Assembly (NCBI GenBank): GCA_022885665.1
Contig: JAGQDJ010000138.1
Coordinates: forward strand, 79,998 to 143,997
Reading direction: 5' to 3'
Source of the DNA: Triops longicaudatus
Taxonomy: Eukaryota > Arthropoda > Branchiopoda > Notostraca > Triopsidae
DNA: 64,000 nt
In this document: positions 11,801 to 23,800 of the stretch, piece after piece
How the letters are laid out: every line of letters begins with the position of its first letter
Position numbering within the stretch: position 1 is the first letter of the stretch
Position numbers and translations under genes: made by a program
The notes under the pieces: model-generated
Told to the model about the DNA's origin: nothing
Database searches by the model: none
What the model saw: the letters and a program-made list of their open reading frames with translations, nothing else

Positions 11801-14800
11801 TCCAGGAGAATCTTACAGTTCGACTGTGACACTGATTTATTCAATGTGGATGTACAGTAAAGAGACCGTTTTTTTCCTCAAAGGATAAATACAGGAATTA
11901 ATTATTATTTGCTTCCGCAACACATACGTGCCACCTCCAGAGCTGAACTGAACAAATTGTAGCCAGGAATATGGAAAAAAATTGACTCTGCCGTTGAATG
12001 TCACTGCTGATAACCCTTTTTCCATTTACCCCCAAGCTAGTCGCAATAACCTTTAATGAATAGTCCTAAACTATGCACGAAACTGCTAAGAATTCCTGTC
12101 TCTAAGTACCTGTTTAAGAGTCTATTCTGTTCAAGATTAATTTTACAAAAGATTCTCATGGGGCGGATTGTCACATTAGCATGATGGAAAAAGCTTATCA
12201 ATGTAGAAGGGTAGCTACTTGACTTGTCCCTCGCTAGATGGCTTTAGTTACTACAATAGATTTTTCTCACTAGCTCATTAATTTCTCTATTTTATGCTAG
12301 AATTTAAATGTAATGTTCATTATATGCGTGCAATTTCAAGAGTGTTCTGCCTGTTCCACAACCCGTTTGCTTATAAAGCACTAACACGGCAATACTCACA
12401 CATGAATTCCTCAACAACGGGAATGGACGCTTGTTGCGGGTTTAATGGTAAGTTAACACTTAACAGCCGCTTTTATACCAGCTTTTGCACAGTAGTTCGC
12501 ACACAGAAAACTTTAACTTTCGACAGAACAAGACTGAACAGAACTTTTTACTGTATTTTTTAGTATTACAAATCAAAGTTATCGAAAGACCACACATTCG
12601 AACTGAAGTTGCTTTGAAATGTTTGTTGTTAATTAAAAGATATTTGGGGCGATTATGAAAGCTAATAACTCTTTACCACACATTACAGTTGAAAGGGACA
12701 GAATTCCTTGAACATAAGCCAAACTACCCAGAAACTGTACAAAAAGGGATTAGATCTTTATCGAAACAACGAAAATTACTAAGAATGATGACGAAATTAG
12801 GCCAACAAAATGTCAACAAACTAAAACTTTCTGCAAGTTGTGACATTTTGGCCTTTTAGGCATCCTACTTTCATCATTTTAGGCCTTAAAGCTCTTCCAA
12901 AACTTCCGAACTCCCTCATCTGCGTCACCATTCGATCCGTAATATGTGTGCCTTTGTGTGGATGTGTGTGCGAGTCCAATTCTGCGGCGCAAGTTCTGGG
13001 TTATTGACATAAACTAGTCGGTCGCAAAGTCCCTGGGCACACCATAAGTTTAAAGACAATTCAAGGAGCAAGTTGTAAATCTCTCATCTCTCTTCTGCCC
13101 CTTTCTCTTCCTTCTCTTCTCCTTCTCTCGCTCCTTAAGCAATTAGCTCAGATAGTAAGACAGATGAAAATCTTCTTACTAATTACGTTCCTCTCATTTC
13201 TTATGGGACAGCTTGATCTTCCAAAGTGAGAAGGAAAATCCCTCTGCTTCAGCCTCCACGCAAAATTAATCAGCTTTATTCTCTTAATTTAGGATTGCCA
13301 AGTACGCGCATTTGTTTCTTTTGTCGAGTCTTTCTTTCTACAACTACAATTGTACTTGTAGTTCTACCTTGGAACATTGTCTTCTGACTTTAATGTTAAT
13401 CTGCTCTTCAAATCAAGACCTTAAAAAAATGTTCTAAAACACCACGATTTTCTTTTGAGACTTTGTTTACCATTTTCTTCCAATTTCGCCGGATTCAAGC
13501 GAACAAGGGGGTAAAAAAAGGGGATTTAAAACGAAAAGGGACGGAAAAAACATTTTTGAGGGCGTAAATGGGCAACGCGAGCTTCATTACGACTTCTTTG
13601 GGAGTCAACTCCCTTTTCTTTTACTTTTGTTGCGTATTCATTAAGTGCGAGCTACTAACGAGCTCGCTATTCATGTATTTGCATAGGCAACTTGTCACTT
13701 TGGGACCTTTTTCCCCCAGGCTTTTATGGTAGACGTAACAGTGCAGCTTGGAAATGGTGGAAATGTGAATCACACATGCAAATTCCATGCCGATCCAACA
13801 CCACAGCGTACAACAGCCGCGTTTGATAATGATATTACTGCTCAAAGAGAAACGATCCAAACTTGGATCCAAGTGGATTCAAGCTTGACCTTTGGTTTCC
13901 TCTGTCCAAGACGGAAATTTAATTGTGTGCTCCAAGAAGCAATTGTTCCTTTGATTCAGACACACAGGCAATAATATCTCGTATTTCTCACATGAAATGA
14001 CCCAATGTTTGCTTCATATGAGGAAAATTCTGTCTCAAACGATTTCCCTCTTACACATATGAAGGCTCCTGAGTCGATTAAATTTCAAATAAATTTTGGT
14101 GGGCTATTTTGATTCTTATACTCTCGTTCGGTGCTGAGAAATCGTTTATGACTGTCGTAGAAATGCACTTGAAAATTTGTAATCTCTCCCCCACCTCCCC
14201 CAACCAAAATCCTGGTTACGACAATCACTGGGATAGTAAAGTACAAGCAGCAAGCTATATGGTAATTGGAGACGTGCTTAAAAGAGCTATCTTACTTGCA
14301 ATTGCCGGAGTAAGGTTTCTTTCGGTGTACGTATTCCCGGGCCAAAGGCGTCGACTTCCATTTCCAAGGATTCTAACACTGTTTCAGTATCAGACATCCA
14401 CACTTGAAATTTATCCATGCAACGGTCCAAATTGTGCAACGACACCAAGGCGGAATTCAACGATTTGCCACGAGTCGTAACCCTGCAAATGGGCACATTA
14501 CAAAAAGGAGTTCACTTGTGGTCATCCCTGTTAATACATCCTTCCCGCTTCTTACATGCAAAATAATAAATGATAATATATGCCACCTAGTGATAGCATT
14601 ACAATTTAAGCATTTCGCTACCTAGCGGCAGTTATATTCATTTGAGATAGAGCACGGTGCCACCTAGCGGCAGCAATTCACACAAGTAAGCGAATTCCCA
14701 CGAACACTTTCCTAGTGTTTTAAAAATGACAGTTGCCACTTACTGGCTATTAGATATATTCTTACGCAGCATGCGTTAAACTAGAGAAAGCAACAGATAA

Positions 14801-17800
14801 GAGTGGAAACTATTTATTGCAGAGACTGAATTTACGGAGCAGTTAAAACTATTAACAGATAATAACCTAAAAAAACAAGAGAGAAATAGGAAATAGCCTA
14901 CTAAGACCAAGGAGCAGCTGGTCTGTATTACACATGGAGCAAACTTACCCAGATTGTAGTGTAGCAGACCGCGACCGGAGGGCGTCCATGGCGCGATTCA
15001 CACGACTCATGTCGTCGTGCGGATATGCTGTCTGAAGTCGTTGCCGGAATTGATTCAAGCTCTCGAGTTGGCGCTGAATTTGCTGCGATTCACTGGTCAA
15101 GGACTAAAACACGACAAAATAAGTCAATACATGAATTCCATCAGACTTTCAATGTTTTTCTTTTTTAACGACTCAACGCGATTTAACGCACCTACTCATG
15201 CTATCGTATCTTAATAAATAAAAAGTTTGGTCTGTCAAATGTTGGGCAGATCAGTAACTGCTATCAAATAATCTGAAGGGATGTAAACTACCTTTTATTG
15301 CTAGACATAAGGAGGAACGATATCCGATTTTTTTAAGCTTATTAGTGCCGAACAGTCGAGATGGGGGGTCAATATGCAATGTTAAAGAACATCTGGTATT
15401 CGCCTATCTTTACCATTACAAAATAAAAATAAAATTGAATGGGGGACGTTACCTTCCTAACTCTCCTGGCTACAGGCCTACTATACACGTTGAAAGACTT
15501 TAAATACATCATATATTTGCATAATCCATAGAACTGATTCTCCTAATACCCAACACAATAAAATACAGCTCTTAAAAGGCGCAAAGTTTATGAATACGGT
15601 ACGTTTCAATCCAAGCTCCTAATTCTTGCTTCAAGCTTTTCGTTTCGTAGAATGGCTCTATTGTGTAAGTTTTAAGCCCTTATACACCTCTCATGCATTA
15701 GCAACGATTCCAAGACAACTTTCCTACCATCACGCGACAGGGTTAACGAGCCGTACCAGATTCCAATACAGGTTAAGGAACATTCTCTTAATTAACCACA
15801 CAACAACTGGCATGTGAGCTACAAGACTGTCACAAAACCCACGAAACTCGTCCTAACACGCTAAAACGACCTCGACACGCTCGCTGTCGACGGTGCTTTC
15901 CACCTTAGTTTAATACAAATGCAAATATCTCAATTTTCTTTTACATTTCCTTTAGCATGATAAAAGAAGGCGTGTTCATAGGTCGTTTCAGCGTCTCAAG
16001 CCCTACAAGATGGGAGTAAACGGACAGTCAAGCGAAAAACGCCTCACACTTTCACTCGAACACTTGCTCTCTCGTGTATACAGCATATAACACCCTCCCA
16101 TCCCCTATCCCGCACATTCCAACACCACACTGCCCATCCTTTCCACCAAACTCTGTCATGTTCCGGGGGCTCCTGTTTAAGGAGGCGGTGTTAATAGCTT
16201 TATTTCCACCATTGCCAACAAGATTCCTAATACAATTCAACCACTCCAACCCACAATCCCATAAAAAGGTAACAGCTACGAAAATACGGGTGTTAAAGTG
16301 CAAAAAGCATAACCCCATCACCTTTCGGAATAAAACCTCTTCGCAACACTCCGAACACCAAAAAATGCACACAGAAATATGGAGTCTGGAGAGGGAGGTT
16401 GGGCAGCCTAAATCGAGTCACGATCAAAGCTACAACCGCTGCGTGACTTCGATACTCAAAATCCTTCTCCATTTCGTAGTCAATAACGCTTTTTCCGTAG
16501 TCACTCAGCGTCTTCTACCTTGTTCGTTTCGGGAACGAGGTTTTACGGACCAGAAAGGACATAAAAAGATAGAGAAATTTGGTTTTGTAGTCCCTTTTTG
16601 CATGCAAAGTGCCAACATCGTTACGCGTGGATCACCCAGACGCGTTTCATGCATAAAAGGATTGACAATTTTGGTGATCGCGGTGACGGACTACGACGTT
16701 TGCTAAGAGGGTCTCATGTGCTAAAAATACACACCGGACCACCACAAGACGTTCCGCGTATTACGAGAGCTTTTACCTCCCGAGTCCTTCAAGCAATTTT
16801 ACATCAGACAATGATATTTTGGTGGCAATTGCAACCGGATGAACGCGACGAAATAAACGTGCGATTAACCTCTATTCCATTATACGCTTTACCACCGCAG
16901 GGCTTTACCGGATATACGAATCGAAGAAAGCCAAATTAAGGTAATTAAGCTTTTAAACAAACTTTGATAATTTTAAAACTATAATTTTCGGTAACCCAAC
17001 ATTTAAGCCTTTAAACAGCGGGTTTACATTTCACTAGTTTTACACTTTTACACTGGATTTTGACTGCATGAGTAGTCGAACTTACACGAAAGAGATCTCT
17101 GAGGTGTTTTGAAATGTCTACAATAACAAGGTTACACTTAGATCTGGTATTAGATAAATTATTTCTGGAACGTGAACAGAGAGAAAACTTCCGAAGACTA
17201 CTACTTTGCTGGAATTATGCGTTCCCCTTCCGTTTTGGTTATAGATTCAACTAAGGCCGAGCTCTAGTCTAGGTGATTAACAAGAGCAGAGAAAAAGTTT
17301 TTATTACCGAACGTTTATATTAATAGTGTATACTTATACACGTTTATTTTTCAATACGCAGTTAGGCAACAAACATTTTGTATTCGAGTTGATGGGACAA
17401 TGCGCTCGAAGGTTTTATTAAACGCGAAACGGTAATCGCGTTTTTGGCATCTACCGCAAAACGGAGTAATTTCGAACGAAAAAATGGTCTTTTATTTTAA
17501 TTGTGGCTACAGAGGTTGCTCTGCAGAATTAGAAAAATCTTTCACTTTCGACTTAACTGTAAATTACGGAGTACTATACTTTCAAAGCTGGTATTCAACA
17601 TTACCCCACGATGCGTATTGCTTCGAACGCGAACACAAAATTGCTCGTCAAAATTCAGAAATGGCATTTTGGAGGAAATTTCTTCTTGGCGTCGTTAGTG
17701 TGAATCAGCTAAACACTGTTGGACATTTTCTTTTTTTAAAAAAGTGATTGCGGCAAAAAATATGAATGAAATGAAGTCGGTAAAAAAAAGAGCTACTAAC

Positions 17801-20800
17801 GCCTGCCTTAAAAGGTATATTTGTCTTTAAATTTTTGCACTTGGTTGCGCTTACTACTGTTTCAACTACTGGTTTAGTCTTGTCTGTTAACAGTCCTTTC
17901 AACTTTGAAGGAGGAGTTGGTTTTATGATCGAGTCTTCATGCATTTTCTTCGCAAGTAGCGTAATCCCTGACCCGGACGCGTTCCCATCTTCGCTACGCT
18001 AGCTTGCTAGCGCTCGCTAGCTTCGGCACAGCAATAAGCCACAACACATGAAAAGTGATGAAGTTCACCACATAATTCTAACATTGAGCTTGGCTGAAGT
18101 TAAAAGGTTGCAACACTGCTGCGATTTAGATAGCAGAAAAACTGGTCGATGAAGTATCTTTGTGGGAAAAACAGAGCCCTAACTGTCCAGTCGTCCTTCG
18201 GTAATGAATATCCGACAAATCAAAAGTTGTGTTAAAAAAATATCTTACATTCAATTTATTGTTGCTCGGAAATGTGTTAAAACACAAACTTGGTTTTGGT
18301 ATCCTAAGAAAGCCTAAAAGCCTACTTATTGCTGAATCTGGTGACCTTTTATTGCATTGAGTAATTGCGGCAAAGCTCCTTATTCGCGGGAGATAGGTCC
18401 CGGAGAAATGCCGCGGATATGGAAAATCCTGAGCGAGGAGTGGGAAGTTGCATTGAAAGATAGGAATGCGTTCCGAAATACCAAAAAATGAAGAAAAAAT
18501 TACGGACCATTTTCATTTAGATCTAGCCTGCCCAACAAAAAGTTTATCGTTATTGGACCTATGTGTCTCCTTAAAAATTTAAGGTTGTTTTCTCGATTTT
18601 CACCGCCTTTGAAATATTTTAATACAGATTTACTGATTATATTACTAACTTTTGAAACTTATTCATCAGTTTTATTCTGAAGAACAAATTTCGCTCTGTG
18701 CGTGGAACACGTTTTGCAAAATGGTATTATATTCGTAATTAAATTTCCCATATTAGCTTACTTTTCACCACTTTGATTGCTCGAAACGACCTTTTTTATA
18801 CTACTTGTACCCTAAACGTAATTTTTATTAAATCATGTAAATGCATCATTGCTCCCAGTTAAAAGCGGCTTGCCTCAGCTTTTTTGCCTTCTTAACGATT
18901 GTCTTCCGCAAAAAAATACACTTTGCTACGGAGTGCGCTATGGTACTTACGAAACAGTAATACTGGCAGGAGTTATTTACAAAAAGACTAAGATTTTGAA
19001 TGAATTTGGCCAGTGCGACCAGCGAATAGCGAAATATTTTGCCGCGGTCAGCCTCAAAAATTTCGTCCGCGAATATGGGACCCGCGAATAAGAAGCGTTG
19101 ACTGTACAATGTTCAATGTTACCTCCACGTGTTTCCCCCTGAATTACCCCGTTGGTACGTCTTACTGGTCTCGACACTCGCAGTAGTGATTGTCAATAGG
19201 CTTACCCGCTAGAGGTTTTCCTTACGCGCTGTACGTAATTCTGGAATTTGCTTTAGTCTTCCATATATAAAGAGGTTTCGTATCTCTTCATATGCCATGG
19301 ACTCCTCTGTGAACCATTTATTTCCCCGGTATAAAGTGTGACAAGTCTCATTGTAAACCGTAGAATCCTTAGGAATCGCCATTACAATCTCGCGCATAAG
19401 GAGGTTTTTGTTTTATTACACGAGTTTACTGAAGCAAATGCCATCAAGTTTGCTTTCTTCCTCCACCTACATTCAGTTTTAACATACGCGATATATCAAT
19501 TATGAATTCCCATACCCTCTCTCGCGTATAAATAATTCTTCCAATGCCAAGTAACTTATTTCCATTAATGAAACACGTTACTCCTTTCACCCCAAGTTAT
19601 GCACAGGACTTTCCCACTCCACTAGTACAAGCTGCTGTAATAATAGAGTACAAAGTCGGTTCTCCTTTGCTTATTTAGCTGAACGAAGTCATTACAAGGG
19701 TTCCTAACTTGGTTTATAAGCTATTCCCTTTCCCTCTAAGCGAAAAGCAAATAATGAAATTATTTGAGATAATTTTACCTTGTGATCCCGTTGCTGACTT
19801 TCTAAAATGTCGGCCGAGTTGGCAACGGGGGGCAACTTTTGCATTCTGGCTTCCAATCGTTGAACTTGCTGCTCCACTTCCTGGCGTTTGCTCTCGAAGC
19901 GCTGAGAATCTGAAAGCAAGGCTTCCAACTGCGCCCTGCGTGACGTTACGGCAGCTGCAGTTTCTTCCCAGTGCTCGCGTAACTTGGTTACTAGCCGAAT
20001 CCCAAAACAACTCATTAGTAAAACGCGATTTCTCTTTTCGTTCAGTTGCAATTGAACATCGCATGCGTTTTAATCCATTCCAACATCACACATCCACAGA
20101 CGCGAAAAATTCAACCCAATGCGTTTTAGTAATACGGAAAACACTCTCAAGTACTAGAAGTTCAATCCATCAACCCTCGGCCAACATCACCCGCCGTCGT
20201 TGCTCACCCTTTCATCCCTGTATCTCAAACCACGTCCCCAACCCCAAATTACTGCTCCAAAGAGCAATGTATCACCACAACTGCAACACACTTTGCGTTC
20301 CTAGGCGACACTTTCTTTTCAGTCAACCAATTACGCTTTCCTTTTCAAGTTTTTCTTTAAGAGGAAAGAACGAGTTAAGTGCCGCCCTTGAATTTCTTAA
20401 GAAATTAGTTTCCTTCCAATCTTTCTATCAACAAGCTAATCAAATGCATCTCGACTCCTGTTGTTACTTCGATCATGTATAGGTGCTGAAGAGTAATATG
20501 AAAGCATTGCCTTTCAAGCACAACTCTAGTCACCTAATTTTTTTTTTAACACAAAAGGTAATATATGTTACCAGCAATAGGCGAAAGCCCTATGCTATGT
20601 TCCAGAGAAAAAGTAATTTATATTTCCCATGCATGTTCGGTCTTATTGTGATTAGAGGGAACGGGAATGAATTTGCATCTCAATGGACCAAGTTTTGCGA
20701 CAGACGCAAGGTTCTGCACGCGAAATCGAAATTCAAAAAAACTTTTGACGTAGAATTTTAAGGAAATTTTTCTTTTTCTTTTTTTTCTCTAGTTCGGAGC

Positions 20801-23800
20801 AACTACGGAGCGAGTAAGTTCATTATTCCTTAAATGATGAGCGCGAAGTTGTAGATAAAAGAAAAGGAAGACTGAGTTCTCGAATCATTTTTTTTCACAT
20901 CACATCACAACGACAACTTCCCTTCCTGACAACCGTACCTCCCTTCCAAACTCCAACCCTTCCTTGATAAAAATTTTACATATTCTCATTGATCCATCTC
21001 GTGCCACCGTCAAGAAGAACACGGCAGACAAAACCTTTCAAGCAATTTTACTACGTCTTTCTAAGCAGATCTTCTAAAGGAGCAAAATATTTTCCGCACA
21101 AAAAACTGACTACTTGTATGAACATATTGAGTATCTCGCACTTTTGGTATTTTATTATTTGACTCAACGTTTAGTTGTATTTTTCAACTAATAGTAGGCT
21201 AGTCTTTGGCATCCAGAAAATATATTACCTTGATGTGCATATCCTTACACTGAAATTCGCATACTTGTACTTTACACAGTTGATATTATTTGATAACACT
21301 GTACTTAGTCTTTATGTAAAAACTGTCAAATGTGTTTGCACAGCGAAACGTACTATACAGCACAGTTTATGGCTCATATGGGTAGAATAGGAATACACGT
21401 GAGCGACCATTCACGACACATTTCATTAAACTCCAAACGTGTGTACAGAAATGACTCATACTTACTTGCGTTTATGTGTTAGTTTAGTTCGGGGTATTAA
21501 GTTGCTAACATGCGCAAGTGAGAATTAACACAAAGGCTTTGGGTTAAACAGGACACGGTCGGGAATTGCAAATGATGCCTCTTTTGGGATTAGTCTTTTA
21601 ATGAACTTGTGTGCGTTGAGTTGTTTGAAGTTTAACTAGATGCTGAACACGTCTTGTTTCGCAATACTGAGGCCAAGCCATTTCCGTGAAATGTATTTTG
21701 CATTTTTAAAAAAGTCTAATTTCATTTCCAGATTCAGGGATTCTTATAGTCTAGAAGTCTTTTATCTAGTTTGTGAGTAGCTTGCAAGAGGCTGACAGAC
21801 TTCTGATTCTATGAAAAAAAGTTTAAATGCCGGTGATTTGACGCTAAATTCCGTACAAGTCTCGAACTGCCGAGAACGAACAAGAACTCTGTTTTTCCAA
21901 AAATACCTTAACTATTTTCTTTCAAAGACCAGTGCTTTTGTGGTATATTCTGAACTAATAGGATAAAGCCGAAATACATGTTGACCACTTCGCTGAATTC
22001 CAGAAGGAGCAACCCTACAATGAAATTTCAATGACATTTGTGCTAATAATAATTGTAATATTAGTTGCTCTCGCATTTGTTGTCGATCAGTACTTTTTTC
22101 TAACGTTATACTACATTTACCAAATTGCTTTCCATGTGTAAAAACTTTAATTTGTTTAGTAGTTCAATTATTTCTCCATTGATACTGACAATATGAGGAA
22201 GCATCAGAACTACTAAACAAATTAAAGTTTTTACACATGGAAAGCAATTTCGTAAGTGTAGTATAACATTAGAAGAAATCACTGATCGACAACTAATGTG
22301 AATATACTGACAATATGAGGAAGCATCAGAAAAATAAGGTGCTGAAACAGGAAAGTAAAAGATGAGAGCAAAATAAAAAACCAAATATGCTTGAGCTGAA
22401 AAATATATAAAAAGTGAATAAAACAGTAATGTAAAAAATATAAAAAAGCTCGAAAGCAGTGAACATTTTTCCACCGTTTTTCAATTCACTGGTGAATAGT
22501 TTGCAAAACTCGAAGACTTAAAAAATATACAGAGTGCTTCTTTACTTTAGTTAAGTACTACTCAAAGCTTTACAGAGGGCGCCGACATTACCAGCATCCT
22601 AAGGTAAATTAAGCTTCTCAAGCCACAAATACTTGTCAAGCTCTTGGTATTGTACTGTTTTGTCCCGACCGTTTCCACAAAGGCTGCCATAGTGGTTTGT
22701 TTACATCCTAAGTTAGTAAACATACTTCTCGTTGATGGCGAACAATGGCAAAACGCTTAAAAGCAACAATAGGTTTGAAACCTACATGAAGCAAATGTAC
22801 TGCGTAAAGTGCTGAATTGCTCCCATGGAAATAAAATGGGATTGTACGTCCGCCTAATTTAGTTCCTGTCCTTTTATGTCCTTTAATACATTCACTGTTT
22901 CAGGTCCTTTTATCTTTCACGACACTGTTTTAACACTTTCACAAAAGAATCTTAGTACATTATTTTTACTCGATTTATTCCCGAACTTCTTTTTCACTAC
23001 GCAAGTTTTGTTAAAATTAGCCAATGTACTTTCTGCGTAGGACGAGAGAATCCAAGCTCCTTGGCCTTGATATCATCTGAAATATCTCGGTACGGAAACT
23101 ATTAAGATTTTGCTTCTTCTCTAGCGATGTTTGCAACAAAACGGTTTAATCCACACAAGATATCTCTACTCAACGGAGAAAGTAGACGCAATCAATCTTG
23201 CCACGGGGCTGGTATTTTACCTGCATGTACTCGCAGACGGAGAGGAGAATGAGTGTAATGTTTATTCTTAGTATACAGGGGCAAAACAATGTGAAGGGGA
23301 CAGTGATAGAAGGGATAAGGAAGCAAAAGCAGGAGAAAGGCAGCTAGAAAAGCTCGGCATCGGGACTTTCTCGGTCGGTACTTGCCACCAAGCAAAACTG
23401 GATCAATACTAGTAGGCACACAAGATACACACGATGAAGCCAGAGAGCGAGTGGAGAGGGATAGAGACAAGGTAAGTACTGGCGAGTTACCGTGTACACT
23501 GCACCAAGTACAATTTTCTGCGTTTGCTGAAGTCCCGAACTCACGTGTCCCTAGCTTTTACGTCCCAATCTTCCAGTACTTTGCTTTTTCGGGCTTTTAT
23601 CTTTCTACTCGTTTCCCCAAGTGCTCTTGCTTCACTCTTTGCTACAGCACTTATTTCCCATCACACACGTCCTTATCTCTTTTTTTCTCGCTTTTCGACA
23701 CCCCGGAGATTTCTGACTCACAAAACCCAACATTCTTGCTCCATTTCGCGAGTAAACCAAGCTCTGGCACATTTTCGGTTTCTAAGGTGAAAAAAAAGAC

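Larger units (their letters stand above)
2896..14295. other. Intron 40 / upstream region of exon 41 (11.4 kb)
   Basis: No recognisable gene. Contains the GAGA tract (3468-3504), a second purine/pyrimidine-rich stretch at 13079-13136 (CTCT-rich on plus), A-rich tracts (8818-9181) and a GT-rich patch at 12945-12975. A 216-codon minus-strand open frame (8401-9051) is unassigned. I searched for the R22 continuation (DLQGEIE-like) and did not find it. Confidence 0.55.
15104..19778. other. Intron 38 (4.7 kb)
   Basis: No recognised exon. It holds the CGCGAATA-type repeat relics, the GCTAGC palindrome, and overlapping plus-strand open frames at 16074-16939 of unknown nature. Confidence 0.6.

Noticed and set aside
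16052..16372. 106-codon minus-strand open frame in intron 38
   Set aside because: Antisense to the plus-strand frame at 16074; same low-stop composition, no motif.
18846..19177. Overlapping short ORFs on both strands around CGCGAATA motifs
   Set aside because: Better explained as a repeat relic than as genes.
19209..19397. 62-codon minus-strand frame with protein-like composition in intron 38
   Set aside because: Could not be tied to Dys (it ends in a stop with no donor) or to any family I recognise; too short to call.
19709..20482. 257-codon plus-strand open frame
   Set aside because: The first ~90 codons are antisense to Dys exon 38; the rest is pyrimidine-rich with no recognisable motif or splice context.
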